Below are positions 44,720-56,885 of a stretch of DNA of 64,000 bases, piece by piece. The notes below the pieces were generated by a model. It did not search any database. It was given only the letters and a program-made list of their open reading frames with translations, and had not been told where the DNA came from. The stretch comes from Ascidia mentula (taxonomy: Eukaryota; Chordata; Ascidiacea; Phlebobranchia; Ascidiidae): the NCBI GenBank assembly GCA_947561715.1, contig OX387200.1, positions 6,264,501 through 6,328,500 on the forward strand. The letters are read 5' to 3'. The translations under genes were made by a program, and so were the position numbers. Within the stretch, counting starts at the first letter, position 1; every line of letters begins with the position of its first letter.

Positions 44720-46006
44720 ATGAATGCGATAGGTGGAATACTATTTGTTGTGTTTCTGACATTGGGCGTTCCAGTACGTGCCAATGTCAACGGTCGCCTG
44801 CCCTACGGCAATATGACCCCCGCCTTGGAACTGACGAACGAGGACATCCGCCTGATATTAAAGGAGATGAACGCACTCCGTTCTAACGTGACGCCGGAAG
44901 CCAGCAACATGGAGCGTCTTGAATGGAACACCTACCTTCAGCTGCTGGCCACAAACCATTCGCAAAAGTGTAACAACGCAAGAAATCCGGACCGCCACGG
45001 TGCAGGCGGCTTTGCTTTCGTCGGCGAAACGCGAAGACAGATAGATGGAGGCGGGTCTTCGGCAAGACTGGCAATTGTAGAACACGTAAAAATGCTCGCC
45101 GGTTTGTGGCGAGGATACAACTTTTCAAGCAACGCATGCTCAGGAAATTGCGGTGGTTACCTTCAGTTGGTTTGGGCAACTACCAGAGCGGTTGGATGCG
45201 GGGTAACTATCTGTCCTACAGTCAATCAACCACTTAGGAAGTTGGTCATTTGTGACTATGGTCCTGCCGGTAATTTGGTTGACCAGAGGCCATACAAAAG
45301 CGGTTCCTCCTGTTCTGCCTGCCCTTTGCCACCGGCCTGCAATAACGGCAGCTTGTGCGTGCCAGGAACGCCAAACCAATACATCAACTCCACTCAGCTT
45401 TCCGACAACGTGAAGGCCCTGATTGTGACTTGGCACAACGCAGCGCGGAGTTCCGTTCAGCCCTCGGCTGCCAATATGCAGCGACTTGCCTGGTCCGACG
45501 CCTTGGCGCAACGCGCAGATGCACTTGCTCAGAACTGTGATGTAACGCAAGTGTTGGGCGTGAACGCACATATGACTTTCGACAACACATCTGTGCAAGT
45601 GGCCGCCTATGAAGCCATGAACATATGGAACAGCAAAAAATCTCATTACGTATATGCAAACGGATCTTGTCAAAGCGATTGCAGCACCTATTTGCAATTA
45701 GTTTGGGCGAATGTCAAGTCAGTTGGGTGCTCAATTGCCAAATGTCGTTACGTGAAACGTCAAGGAATCAAAGAAGTGTTATCCGGGGCAAATTTTTTCT
45801 ACTGCGCATACAACGCAACGCGAAGTGTTAGTAACGTTGCCCCCTACGTTAGTGGGATTCCTTGCAGTGGTTGCCCAGGCGACAAATGCACTGATAAATT
45901 GTGTAGCGGTCCTACTAACAGCGGTGTGTTGTTTCGTGCTGATGTTCGTTACGTACTTTTGTATGCTTTTTTTGCATTGCTTGTTTACAATTTTTGTGGT
46001 GCTTAA
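44720..46006 (+). CDS. Tandem double CAP-domain protein, probably GPI-anchored
   Basis: One exon, 428 residues. Signal peptide MNAIGGILFVVFLTLGVPVRA, then two CAP domains (about residues 40-210 and 225-400). Each has the TYLQLVWA / GGYLQLVWA motif, a CxxxxC(D/A)YGPAGN-like segment and a following Cys-rich hinge (CSACPLPPACNNGSLC; CSGCPGDKCTDKLC). In domain 1 the HNxxR histidine is Met, and in both domains the His of GHYTQ is lost; domain 2 keeps WHNAAR. The CAP metal-site residues are therefore eroded and a binding role is more likely. The end VLLYAFFALLVYNFCGA is a hydrophobic tail fitting a GPI signal. Many N-glycosylation sites. Opposite strand to the other two CAP genes. Confidence 0.85.
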   Translation: MNAIGGILFVVFLTLGVPVRANVNGRLPYGNMTPALELTNEDIRLILKEMNALRSNVTPEASNMERLEWNTYLQLLATNHSQKCNNARNPDRHGAGGFAFVGETRRQIDGGGSSARLAIVEHVKMLAGLWRGYNFSSNACSGNCGGYLQLVWATTRAVGCGVTICPTVNQPLRKLVICDYGPAGNLVDQRPYKSGSSCSACPLPPACNNGSLCVPGTPNQYINSTQLSDNVKALIVTWHNAARSSVQPSAANMQRLAWSDALAQRADALAQNCDVTQVLGVNAHMTFDNTSVQVAAYEAMNIWNSKKSHYVYANGSCQSDCSTYLQLVWANVKSVGCSIAKCRYVKRQGIKEVLSGANFFYCAYNATRSVSNVAPYVSGIPCSGCPGDKCTDKLCSGPTNSGVLFRADVRYVLLYAFFALLVYNFCGA

Positions 46007-46342
46007 ATGTCAAACACGGTGTAGTAGTTACCAAAATGAATAAATGGAGCAGTGAATAAATAATTTCTAAGAAATTCTTAAAATCCCAAGCATATTTCAA
46101 CAACAATGGTGTAAATTGGAGGTGGTCGGGATCATCTGAAGGGATTTCCGCGTCCTGAAACATCGTAGATCTAGAAATCGCCTGTTGTGATGTGGGAGTA
46201 CAGCGCAGCTAAAATTCTAATATATTTCTGATATTCTTTGGGGTGTATTTTAATTGCTGATTAGGTATTTTTTTGTGGGCATGGTCTGTAAAACGGTAGA
46301 ACAGCTTTTGGGTTGATATAAAAAGTTAACCCGTTCAATGAA

Positions 46343-46708
46343 GTAATATTTCATGCAATGGCATGATCGCCCTACTGCGCAGGTCCTTGCTTGGCGATTA
46401 CAGCTATCGTATCGCCAATCATGCCATTGCATGAAATATTACTGCGTTATCTGATACGGTGGTAGAGATCCCCTACGTATATGTGAAGGTTGCCTGGCAA
46501 GTTGTGCGCTTGCGCACCAGTGTACCTTGGCCACAATATACTGCTTCTGTAGCTCAGTTGGTAGAGCGTTAGGCCTGGTTAGCCCAGGGTCGAGAGTTCA
46601 AACCTCACCGGGAGCTTGATTTTTCAAATCTTGCTCTGACTTGTCAGGAATAAATGACTGATCCAGCTAGACTGCAATGCCTGGGCTGGCAAGCCTGCAA
46701 ACCTAATG
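46343..46708 (+). mobile_element. tRNA-like SINE with 25 bp perfect hairpin head and 15 bp TSD
   Basis: Flanked by aacccgttcaatgaa (46328-46342 and 46709-46723), perfect over 15 bp. The element starts gtaatatttcatgcaatggc and the exact reverse complement of the first 25 bases ends near 46442, leaving a ~50 bp loop. Then come the ~85 bp core, a tRNA-like unit (46544-46616, A and B boxes intact) and the tail ending gcaaacctaat. This is the simplest copy, showing the order of parts: hairpin, core, tRNA-like, tail. Confidence 0.85.
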
Positions 46709-47097
46709 AACCCGTTCAATGAATTTATGGTTTGCCCAAATGACGACGGCGTTAGACTACTGATCTCTATAGCATGATAGAAATCAGTAGATAAACCCAG
46801 AGCCATAGAAATCAATGGATTTTGGATTAACCGGCATACATTTGGCGGGAAAATCAGTTTCATTTTTATTCCTTGAAAATTTTGCAGACTTCAAGCTATA
46901 CAAAAAGTCCTTCAGAAAGGTTATGAACGAGGCAGTATGCCGAGACAGTAAAACACCGACGCGATGGGCAAGCTTGTTTATTTACTTTTCTGCAGTCTGA
47001 GTTATTTCATTGGAATTTCGTTTGGTAAAATTACCTTAGGCGCAAGGCGCAGCCAATAAAATTTGTATATAAATAATGAAAAATTTGTGCCTAACAG

Positions 47098-48022
47098 GGC
47101 AAACAGGTTGCACAGATTCGCTGATGAAGGACGTATGTGAGTCATACTCGAAATTCGGGCAGTGTAACACACCAACAGCTCGAACGTCTTGTAAAAAAAC
47201 GTGTGGAGTTTGTGGTAAATTTATAACACACTTTGAAACTAATTTATTTAGCTACAGTGTAGCATTCTTATGAGGTGCAAACTGAATTATTTTCTCAGCT
47301 TGAGATATGTGTTTTGCGGTTGTAAGGATTATTTAAATTAAGTTAGATACACTATAGGCCTAGTCACAATCCAAAATTAAAATCATTTTAATTTCATATG
47401 ATGTTACAGGAACTGACATTAACACTATGCAAATGTAAAAAATAATAGGTTATAATACTTTATCAATGAGAATTTTCCAGGTGTTGGATGGACTGCTTGG
47501 TCTGTTTGGGGAGCCTGTTCCCTTTTGTGTGGTGGACAAAAGAGCAGAACTCGTACATGCAATGGTGTACCTACTGACTGTATAGGCACTGATTTTCAAG
47601 TCGATCCCTGTGCACCTTGTCCAACAGGTGTTTCACCAACAGCAAGTATGCAAAACTTAAAATAAAATATATAAAACACTGTACAAAATTACTTAAAAGA
47701 ATTTTGCTTTACCAGCAACCAAACCTCTAGTATTGGGATTTGGACCTGGTGTCACTCCAGGCAATGTTAGCGCCCCAGGTTTGTAATTAATGTTCATATG
47801 CAACAGTTATAAAAAAGTTGGGTAGTTTGTTTTAAGACTTAGACATACATGCATCTACCACAAATAGGCTGTGTTTACCTGCAGCCTTCTGTAGTAGTGG
47901 ATTGTTTGACTGTGAGGATACTTTGGACACATGCATAGAAACTGAACTGGTTTGTGATGGCTACCGTGACTGCCCTAATGGTGTAGATGAACTGCTGAAC
48001 AACTGTGTTGCAAGTGAAAATA
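47098..48022 (+). CDS. Mosaic extracellular gene, segment 1: ShK, TSP1, linker, LDLa
   Basis: Exons 47098-47214 (ShK-type six-Cys module, TGCTDS through CKKTCGVC), 47481-47627 (thrombospondin type 1: WTAWSVWGACSLLCGGQKSR), 47716-47778 (linker) and 47885-48022 (LDL receptor class A: FDCEDT, CDGYRDCPNGVDE). All joints are phase 1, the class for shuffled extracellular modules. No signal-peptide exon is seen upstream; the 5' end may be beyond the SINE, or the first exon is unrecognised. The TSP1 module has Leu before the second Cys, where Thr is usual. Confidence 0.8.
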
Positions 48023-48088
48023 GTAACCTAAGTAATCGCATTTGCCTTTGTTCATTTCTATTATATGCATTTACCTTTGTCGTGTTAG

Positions 48089-49300
48089 CCTTTCAGATTA
48101 AAAATGACTTTGCACAAGTGTGTATGGAAGTGATAACAGATGACCCATCTGGTCCAATCAATGGTGTAAAAGCATACAGAAGATGTCCAAGCGAGTTAAA
48201 TCCACAAAGGTAACTTGGTTTAAGCTGTTTACCATGGTTTTACATTTTACTCAACTTTAGGAGTGTATTTTTGTGGAAGTGGTGGAGATCTTTCCACCTG
48301 CTTAATGTCAAAACAGGAAGGTGTTTGGAAACACAAAATCCATTACTAGTTACCACTCCAGAGGTAAGTGTTCCGCAACAATATATATATATATATATCT
48401 TTGTAGTAGTGCTGATCCAATGAGTACAATGACCAAGACTTGAACCCGTTGCATTTAATTTTCAAAAAATTGACCATGTTATTGCAATTGGTTAGTGGGT
48501 CATTGGGTAGTTTTGAAATTGGAACAGTAAATTATAATGAAAGTGTAGCCAAGCTAATGAGACAGTCGGCCAGACAATATTACCACTAAATATATCGTAC
48601 CACATAGAGAAAAAGGTACAGAAACTGCATTAGGCAGTAAGAATATGTATTTTGCAATAAATATTCATGTGTTACTTAAATGCAGCTTACTACACATCAA
48701 TGCGATTCCTCAAGGGAACATCAAAAGTTTGTTTGCGACGACAGAGGAACCAAGGGATTGCTGCTAAGAGTACGCAAATACATAGAGGTGATAAAAAAAA
48801 ATTAAGTTTGACAAACAGTCATTTTGTACCATCGAAAAACTGAGAGATTGTGATATCGACAATGATGTAAACTTTTGCACATACTTAATGTTAGTATTTG
48901 AAGGCAAAAAAAAATATTTTTTGAAAACCTTGTTAAATTTTGGCAAAAATGGCAGGCACCTTTCAAAGTTAAAAGTTGTAGGAGAGTTTCAGAAGAAACC
49001 TACAGGGACAGAAACTCACCTTTTATTGTAACTTTAGTTTAGTAACACAAATAAATGACTGAATGAATGACTGAACGACAAAATGGTCATTGTTACTGAG
49101 TAAAACTGAAAAATCAATCAGGCAGACAGCTCTAAGATGTTAATCAATTGTTGAAAGGAGGATAAGAAGAGGTATGTGTCACTGGGAGATGATGGCTTGG
49201 GATGGCCACCAACTCTTACAAATAACGACACTGGTTCAGAGATACTATGGCACAGAGGACCACAAGAACCACCTTCAACATTGTGTGGTGACTTGCAAGG
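48089..49300 (+). CDS. Mosaic gene, segment 2: ricin-type (R-type) lectin-like exons
   Basis: Exons 48089-48209, 48261-48363, 48686-48787 and about 49171-49300. The sequences RSFHLLNVKTGRCLETQNP and HQKFVCDD resemble the beta-trefoil repeats of ricin B-type domains, in which a CLE/CLD and a Q-x-W/F position recur. The QxW positions are degenerate (HQKF). Sugar binding is uncertain. The acceptor of the first exon is taken as gtgttag to keep phase 1. The last exon is the least certain, with a weak acceptor. Confidence 0.6.
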
Positions 49301-49692
49301 TATGGCCTATGTGTCACATCATGGGTCTGTGACAGCACACAAGGAAAGTGATGTAAAAGTTATCAAATAGTTATATAATACATGGCAGTATGGGTTTTGT
49401 TTCATTATATTTTTATTTCAGTTATATACGGCTTCTAGGGATGTGACTCAGTTGTGTAATAGTTATGTGTTACAAAAAAAATTCTGATTGTGTTATATGG
49501 TTGACAGTCCGATAATAAGAATTACAAATGTTAATTTAGGATGTTGAACTTATTTCAAGTTTATTCCAGTACAAAACAGTTTTTCAACACCCTAAATTAG
49601 GTATGTTCTGTCGGGCACAAATTAAACCAACAGAGAAGAACCATATGACTTTTATTATCAGACTGCAACTGTTTGTATATCTTCTTGCATAG

Positions 49693-50262
49693 TTTATTGG
49701 TCGGAATGGTCAACATGGAGTGCCTGCTCCCTCACTTGCAGGGGAGGTTTTAGAACTCACACAAGACACTGTGTGAACGGATTTGTGGGAGTATCTCCTT
49801 GTGTTGGAGGAAAGTCAGACACGAACCCATGCAATGGCCACATACCATGCAAAGGTAAGAAGCTTCAACAATTTTCTGTCACAACTTTGCTATTTTTGTC
49901 CTAATTGCCAGTATATCTTGGCACTTTTCTAGAGTTACTAAGCTCGCAGTACGGTGTGAAATTGCATGATAAAAGACCAAACTTTGAACCATCTCTTATT
50001 TTAGCACATGGATCACTCAGCCCCAACTCTGAATGTAGAGACTCTTGGATCTCACTCAACAACTCACAAATAGGCCTGCACACAGAATCTCTTGATCCTG
50101 GCTGCTATAAGCTGTTAGCACGAAGTCGTATGTCTTATGATGATGCAAAAAAAGAATGCACAAGACACAGGAGTTTTTTGGCTGCCATTAAAGAAGAATC
50201 TGCAAGTCAACTTCTTATTGATTTGATGAATTCCAGTGCTGTCAGTGATCTAGTATATATAG
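49693..50262 (+). CDS. Mosaic gene, segment 3: second TSP1 and C-type lectin-like domain
   Basis: Exon 49693-49854 encodes a TSP1 module (YWSEWSTWSACSLTCRGGFR). Exon 49912-50262 leads into a C-type lectin-like domain (GCYKLLARSRMSYDDAKKEC, HRSFLAAIKEE, LVYIG). The CTLD finishes in the next exon (IEENFYNAPM). No EPN/QPD calcium-site motif is seen. Confidence 0.75.
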
Positions 50263-50905
50263 GTAAGTCAGGTTACTTACATTAATGACACCCAAATGTT
50301 GGTGCCTGAATCTTACTAAATCTCATCAGAAATGTTTTTTTGCTTTCGCAAGCTTTACAATTTCGTTTACTGTTTAAAATAGGTATGGATTCATTATATA
50401 CCTTCATTTCAGTTTTAGGATAAGTTCTATCACCATCTCTTAACCCTTTTTCTTTTTTTTCTCTTATTTCCTACTTCTATTTAAATTTTGCAACTTAGAA
50501 TTGAAGTATTGCAATTTTACCGCATTGCGTAACCAAATGCCAATAGGTGTACGACACACAGTGATAACAGATTATAACATTTCTCTAGCAACTACTTTTG
50601 GATATTTCAAGGCAGACTAGTTACCTACCTACAACCCTATAGTTTCCCACCGGTTAAGAACCACTGTTCTATGCGGTATAATTATTATCAAATCTTTGTA
50701 GCATGTGGAGGGTAACAAGGTGTTTTTAAACAAATTTTTAGGCCATGGATAATAAAGTTTGACAAGCAGTGTATGTAAGAAACCACTACCTTTGGGTTAA
50801 TTGCTAATAGGTAACTTGGCAGACATGTATCTAGCATTACCTATTCTACTGTGATTAAATGCCTGAAACAAGTTTGGTTTGTGACAATTTTCTGATTCAT
50901 TGCAG

Positions 50906-51969
50906 GAATTGAAGAAAACTTTTACAATGCCCCAATGCAAGGTCACCACTTAAGGTTCAATTTTGACAGCACACCTGTAGGCAGTTTCAGTCCTTGGAAA
51001 ATAGATTGCGTTCTTGGGCCCGGCTTTGATTATAGAGGAAAGGTAAACGGAACCATTATTTTGTGTTACTTTCTGTCAAATTTGTACTGGGTTTTGTACA
51101 AGTGATGAGCCAATAATGATTGTTGAACTGCCATTTCATCAGTCAGGATGGTTTGGCTGGCTAACAAGTCAGTCAAAGGCGGTTTTGGTAGTTTGTACTT
51201 AGTTCGGAGCCTAACTTTGATGTTGACTGTAATGTTACCACAAAATGGATTAGTCTGTCTATGTGGCTGGTTGGCCAACAAGACTGTCATCGACCATCAG
51301 CTACACTGATGAGACCTGGCAGGTCAAAACAGTGTACACGACTTTTGCACTACACTGGGTTTGTTGCTAGGTGGCAGAGACATCTTCTGGGATTACTTGC
51401 CAGCCATGGAATGTCAATTCTACCCATGTGGTCCAGTATCACCCAATTGATGGAGATGACCACAATTATTGCAGGTGTTGTTGTTTGTTGATTTTGTCAT
51501 GCCATTGACAGATATTTGTGTGACAAGAAAACTTTTCCACCCTGGCCTTAAGATTTATTGCAATTTCATTCTTTTACTAAGAGTATAAAAACGTTAAAAC
51601 ATGTTTGGTATGACCTACTTGTGTGTTTGTTTGGGAATTTCTGTACCCAAAGCACTTTTCTGTCCATTTGAAATATCTTTTCATAATTTGGATTGAGTTC
51701 ATTAGCCACAACCTTTACATTGTTTGAAATTAACATTCGCCAATAATCACTGGTTATCCAGTCTGCTTAAGAGGCCCAAGTAGAAATGTCAAAACACACT
51801 TTGCCCAACTGCTATTTTGGTATCTACAATAGTTTGGTATCTTTATATTGACAACTTCAGAAATCCAAACCTGGACCCATTGGGGCCGTGGTGCTACACT
51901 GTCGACGAAAATGTGGAAAAGGAGTATTGTGAAATTCCCTTTTGTCTAGAAACAGATACACCAGGAAAG
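50906..51969 (+). CDS. Mosaic gene, segment 4: kringle 1
   Basis: Exons 50906-51042, 51371-51474 and 51861-51969. Kringle signatures cross the joints: GFDYRGK, SGITCQPWN, HNYCRNPN, GPWCYTVDEN, YCEIPFC. Exon 1 also completes the preceding CTLD. Phases agree (0, then 2). The order places a kringle directly after a CTLD, an unusual combination. Confidence 0.8.
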
Positions 51970-52021
51970 GTGGACACATTTTTATGGCTGTAACATTACG
52001 CAAACTAAAACAAACTTTTAG

Positions 52022-55000
52022 TTAGGCGATTCGGCTGATTTCCAAATAGCCCAAGATTGCCTTCTTCCTGATGGAGTAAAAGGATTAATATATATTCATT
52101 CCACTGGCATCCCTGGCATATCACCACAAACAGTTTCAAAAACAGGTATATATATATATACAATTGTTGAGCTGCAGACAGTAGAGCACACTATTTTGAC
52201 CGATAAGGTCTCATCAGTGCAGTTAGTGACTATAGTGCTGGTCTAGCTTTTACACTAGCCTGCAATTCATTGAATATTATTTTGCTGCTTCTATGGGTAC
52301 AATTTGTGTGTTGTTTGTCACCATCATTCAATCTAGGCCATGGTGATAAAGTTTTTCACATTGTAGGGGGTGCAGTTTGTAATATCAGAATGGCTAAATG
52401 CCATAATGTTATACACTCTGTCAGTAATTTGCACTTCCTTCTGAGACTTCCAAATTTATCATAAAACAATGTTGTGGCCAAACAACATTATTTTATGGTG
52501 TTGTAAGTTTTCTGTCTTGTATTTTATCCCACTCAACTTCACTTTGTTTCAGCCTGTCGTCCAATAGACGACATTTTCTTTTGGTCCAGTATACAAGATG
52601 ATCGTAAGTTTGTGTGGGATGCAGCACGAAGCAAAATCATTTTATCCAGGGACATGGTGGGTGCATTTTAGAATTTTAAACATTTTTTGTTTCAACAAAA
52701 TCTCCAAGGAATTGCCAATTTTTCCTTGATATAATTAGACTTGCAGTAAGCATTTTCTGAGCCTTGATACAGAAAGCATGTGCTTCTTGTTAGTTATCAC
52801 CATAAAATATTTACGTAGACTCAACAAAACCAAATATAGCAATCATTCTCACTGATTTTTACACCCTTTTTAGAGTTGGATCCATGTGGGTTTGGCATGT
52901 TTTCATTTAAATGTGTTTATTCCTTTACAGCTTTGCCTGGAAGCAGGTTCAACACAGCCTGAAGCCAATGTACAGTTTGTTGATTGTAAAGCCGACAAAA
53001 TCAACCAGCGATGGTTCGCTGCACAGAACATGCTTTTTCTCAATGTTTTCCACTTCCAGAAAGTGGGGACAATTTCTTTTTTTGAGTTACCACCATTTTT
53101 AAAGAGAACAACTTTAACAGGACTTGCATCTGGATATGTCGATCAGCTCAAGGACCTTGGTTGTTACAACGATGGATTTGAGTGCGTGGACTGTTACTCG
53201 TTCCGCTGGGCATTTCGTTGACTGGGCTAAACTCAGGAAAGTCTTGGCAGGTAGTCTTCTCCAAGTCAATTTGGCAAAAAGCTGTCGAAGTGAAAATGCC
53301 TCACAAAAAAAAGAAAATATACATCGTGTCTCATAATTTTTGGTTTTTAGCTGGATCATTTTTTGTCCACCATAATGTATGTGTGTATGTTTAAAATCAG
53401 TGATTCCCAACCTTTTGTGGTTGCTTACCACTTCAAGGTAAAACAATTTTGACGTATGTGAGTGTTACAAAGTAACCTAGGGGATGAAGTAACAAACATT
53501 TTTAGATCACTTACGATTTTTTTAATTCGAACTTTATCTGTAAACTACCAAAAGGTGCTCGTGTACCACCTGGAATGCCGTCGCATATCACCGGTTGGAA
53601 AACACTGTTTTAAATTGACCCACAGTCCCAACTGAAAACAAACGAACAAATGAATGTTACACATGGTTGCTCAAGAAACTTTTGTCTGCAGGCAAGTCAT
53701 TCCACCTATACAGTATTAAGGATAAAATGTGTCTGGGAGTCAACGTTACAGAAGATCGTGATGATCCAACAACTTCAGATCCGTTTACCTACCCCACACC
53801 TATCCTTCAACCCTGTGAACAATCACCTGGCATGCGGTGGATAAAGCTGAGAGGAATGTTCAACACATTCCTTCATTTGCAAACCTGTATGTGTTCTTAA
53901 TTTTCCTGCTCTTTTAAGGGCTTTTAGTGCACTTAGATTTCTTTGTTCTATATAGTTTATTATTGTTATTAACAATTCACTGTGTATGACATGAATTTTA
54001 GTTATATTTTGAGAAGGGTTTTAACATGATGAAGAGATGTTTAACAAAGCATGTGTTTTGCTGTGATAAATATTTTGTGATTTTTTGTATGGTTTAATTT
54101 ACATGTACAAGTGGCATATGTACCCTTATAACAATTTAAAAGATAACACTGAAATAGATTAACCACTAGAAACAAGACTATGTTTTGTATAGGTCGTGTT
54201 AATAGCATGTGTTTATATTCAACAGCACTCTGTCTAAAAATGGAGCGAATTCAACCAGGAAGTGCACTGGTGATGGCGGAGTGTTCAACTGTAGATAATA
54301 ACCAAAAATTTAGATGTGATGAAAATATGTTCATAACCTCTTCTACCAACAACAATTTGTATCTTGGTACTTTGAATACTTCCATCACTGTAAGTTAGTT
54401 TGATGATAATGTCGTTTCAATTAGAAATTTGAAAGCAAACCCTTCAAATTGCTCTCGCCAAGTTACAACAACAGCAGTCAATTAAAGATCTCAAAATTTT
54501 CTGTACAAAGTGTTCTAAGCTATCTCTGATGAACAACTTTTTTAGCATTTTCTGCATAATTAGTGCAAGCCCTTAGCATACATTTTTGTTAATATTTGGA
54601 TGTATTTTCCTTACTATTGCTGTACATTTATATATACTTCCTTTAGACTAAAGTATGAATATGAATATCATCAATATAATATATGTAATGTACTATGTAC
54701 ATCTTGTATTGTATACATGAAGTTGAACTTTAGCACTAAAATAGGAATTCTTAAAGTACTGTCCTCTGACCCCCTTGGGATTAACGTTTTAAGGGTAATG
54801 GCCAATGGAAATGCTGTTTTGATATATAATTATGTCACCATAAACATGTGATTTTAAATAAAAAAATTTTGCTCGTTAATATTTCTTTTTCATTATGCCG
54901 CAAAGGTGGTCTGCGCCAACCCAAAGGTTGAAGAACTCTAATAAACCAACTCCAGTCTGAGAATAAAGAGACTGGCCCATACTTTTGAAAACATTGACAT

Positions 55001-56637
55001 GTTACATTGTTATTTAAACATTGATATGTATTCTAAGAATTACGAGTATATCCGTTGAAATTGTTCCCAACTCCAGTCTGTTTTGAGCAGTTAAATGAAC
55101 TGTCAGGTTTGCCGACCAAATGGAAGGTTTGGAAATCCAGGAACTTGATGCCCTGCAACATTGAAAGTCCAAGACCGGGTGTGGCAGTAGGAAGCAGGTT
55201 TTCAATTCGCAACAAATTCAGCAAACTGTGCTTACATGTAAGTTTCTTAATATTTAAAACCAAGTGCCTTAGTTTGGCTGGGGACCTATGACTAAACAAA
55301 GAAAATATTTCTTTCTAAGTCAGCGATTTAGTGTTTTTCGAAACATTTGAAAGAATTGAAAAATTGAGAAAATTAGTGTTGACTAATTTTTCTTGTAGTT
55401 TGATTTGTTCGCTGTGTACTGAAAAATCCTGCAGGGTAGTTGTTTGTGAGATTTAAGTTTACTCAAATTTTATGAGAGTTGCATCAATTTTGCAAATGCT
55501 AATATTAATAAATCAAATAATTTGTACCAGGTATAAAAGTCACATGGACACTGATAAAACTATGAAGGTCATCGAGTCAGGCCCTCAACATAATAGTATT
55601 GCAAAAATGTACTTGATTCCTAAGTAGTCTGACTAACCCTGATTACTAAGGATGAACCAGGAGGAAATGTGGTTGGAGAAACTTGCCAGGAAATGGGAAA
55701 TAACACAGATGAAGTTTGGCAGTTTGGAGAAAATCCAACCATGATCGTGCACAGACCTACTGGAAAGTGTCTGCATATATCGCAACGTTAGTCATGCATA
55801 AAATATATGGCTACTGCAAATTTGTAATCCAAAACATTTAAATTCATTTTGAAACTTCGTTAACTTTCAAACTATATTTGGCAATCAAAATTCAAAGCAT
55901 GTTTTTTGTTAAAAAAAGGTTTGCATGTAACCATGTATGTACTTTAACAGAGAAAAGCATGGACTGGAGTGCATTGTACTTTTCTGTTTACTAAATTATA
56001 AAATTTTGTATTGTTGTGTGTTAGTGACTCCTGCTGGTGTGTTACAAAGTCAGGATTGTAAGTTTGATGAACCAAGACAGCACTGGACGATCTTTCCCAG
56101 AAACCATCTGTTTTTGAACCAGGATTTGGATAAATTTTATTATGGGTTTGTGTATTTTGAGTAGAAATACATAATGCTTCTTGTCGAAAGTTTTTATATG
56201 CCGGAAAAGTATGTTTGTTACCTGTGAAGATATATGTATTAGGCCTGTTACAATTTTGCTGGAATATAATATTAAAGTTTGATATGTTGGAAAAGTTTGC
56301 TTGTTTCTTGTGGAGATAAGCCTGTTAAATATTTTTTAAATATCATAATAGCTAAAATGTTTTGTTGAAAACATTCTATTGGTGTGCTTGACTAAGGTAT
56401 TTTCTGTGGGGCATTGTTTAAATATGTTCAAGTAACTGAAGTCAACAGATCATGTTCACTTCTGGAGCATAGCAATAATCATATACAACCCCATTCTCCC
56501 TGGTCATAATGCGTTCAACATTTTTTACAGTTTGCATTTAATTGAGAACCGCAAGTTGGTGGTGACGATGAATTCTATTTACAAGGATGTTAAATTGAGG
56601 GACGACACCACCAGACACTGGTTTGCAATCAACAGGT
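52022..56637 (+). CDS. Mosaic gene, segment 5: long run of ricin-like beta-trefoil exons
   Basis: Exons at about 52022-52145, 52553-52656, 52931-53062 (possibly further), 53692-53886, 54226-54389, 55073-55230, 55650-55790, 56026-56150 and 56531-56636. Repeated patterns: LCLEAGS, QRWFAAQNMLFL, MCLGVNVTE, LCLKMER, NQKFRCDENMFI, KCLHISQ, RQHWTIFPRNHLFL, RHWFAIN. Each resembles one lobe of an R-type lectin (C-L-x, then Q/R-x-W/F). Together they could make two or three trefoils. Exon ends near 53100-53220 and 55070 are uncertain. Confidence 0.6.
53398..53607. mobile_element. hAT-type MITE in an intron of the mosaic gene
   Basis: The ends cagtgattcccaacc and ggttggaaaacactg are inverted copies; the flanks tttaaaat and ttttaaat agree at 7 of 8 positions. 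Same family as 42863-43108. Single ends of similar sequence are near 50660, 61180 and 62616. Confidence 0.65.
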
Positions 56638-56885
56638 TGAGAAGTGGTTGTGTAGTAATGATTGGTAACTGAACCATTTTAAAAAACCTAAGTTTTTATT
56701 CGTGATATTGTAATGCAGTGTTTAATCATGTGTTACCTAAATGTTAATGGTACTTTGTTCGTCTTGTTTTTGATATACACAATCACAACAGGCATGCATT
56801 TAACTTAAATAGTATGGCACAGGAATTTTTTCATGTAAAAAAAATACATGTTAAACAATAAACAATTTCAACCCAACATTTTGGC

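Noticed and set aside
45140-45697. Minus-strand frame of 185 codons
   Set aside because: It is the shadow of the double CAP gene; no domain or signal is present.
48382-48398. Dinucleotide (at)n tracts here, at 52146 and at 59213
   Set aside because: Ordinary short microsatellites in introns.
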